Below, in pieces: positions 7,139 through 7,152 of a stretch of 7,152 bases of DNA. A program made the translations under genes and the position numbers. Numbering within the stretch: position 1 is the first letter of the stretch; every line of letters starts with the position of its first letter. The notes under the pieces are model-generated. The model ran no database searches. It saw only the letters and a list, made by a program, of their open reading frames with translations, and was not told where the DNA came from. Where the stretch lies: the NCBI GenBank assembly GCA_003501365.1, contig DNPP01000103.1, positions 1,453-8,604 on the forward strand, given 5' to 3'. Source of the stretch: Bacillota bacterium. GTDB lineage: Bacteria; Bacillota; UBA4882; UBA8346.

Positions 7139-7152
7139 GCGGCTTAAGCCGC
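7139..7152. repeat. Perfect 14-base palindrome at the window edge
   Basis: GCGGCTTAAGCCGC equals its own reverse complement. It can be read as a 5-bp GC-rich stem (GCGGC/GCCGC) with a TTAA loop, or as a two-fold symmetric protein site. It lies about 30-45 bases upstream of the permease start candidates. No T-run follows it on the minus strand, so it is not a typical intrinsic terminator in the operon direction. Sequence beyond 7152 is needed to see whether the symmetry extends or a plus-strand T-run follows. It could equally be chance or coding. Confidence 0.35.

Overview
The window is part of one tightly packed carbohydrate-utilisation operon, transcribed right to left (all genes on the minus strand). 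In transcription order it holds a MalF/UgpA-type ABC permease, a MalG/UgpE-type ABC permease, a stand-alone glycoside hydrolase family 65 (GH65) protein of 765 residues, and a very long open frame that fuses a complete beta-phosphoglucomutase to a second GH65 phosphorylase. The fused frame runs off the left edge of the window after 965 codons without a stop. The gaps are 0, 37 and 28 bases, each gene has a Shine-Dalgarno sequence, and no internal terminator or promoter is visible, so the genes are probably co-transcribed.

Proposed pathway (inference from families and context): an oligosaccharide, probably an alpha-linked glucoside, is imported unphosphorylated by a CUT1-type ABC transporter. 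The intracellular GH65 phosphorylases split it with inorganic phosphate into beta-glucose 1-phosphate plus an acceptor sugar. The beta-phosphoglucomutase domain then turns beta-glucose 1-phosphate into glucose 6-phosphate for glycolysis. The transporter's solute-binding protein and ATPase are not in the window. The logic resembles the E. coli ycj operon (ABC permeases, the kojibiose phosphorylase YcjT and the beta-phosphoglucomutase YcjU), except that here mutase and phosphorylase are one polypeptide and a second, divergent GH65 enzyme is present.

The two GH65 enzymes differ in the loop that shapes the acceptor (+1) subsite. The fused one has the Trp-Glu pair and a downstream Thr at the spacing I recall for kojibiose phosphorylase. 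The stand-alone one has neither this pair nor the His/Glu pair of maltose phosphorylase. They therefore probably act on different disaccharides or glucosides, and the stand-alone enzyme's substrate cannot be named from sequence.

The organism cannot be identified. Strong AGGAG-type ribosome binding sites, moderate base composition and a GH65/beta-phosphoglucomutase/CUT1 cluster fit a Firmicutes-like anaerobe or a related fermentative lineage, but this is a weak inference. No RNA genes, CRISPR arrays, insertion sequences or long repeats were seen. The only non-coding stretches are two short gaps and the possibly coding right edge, which carries a perfect 14-base palindrome.
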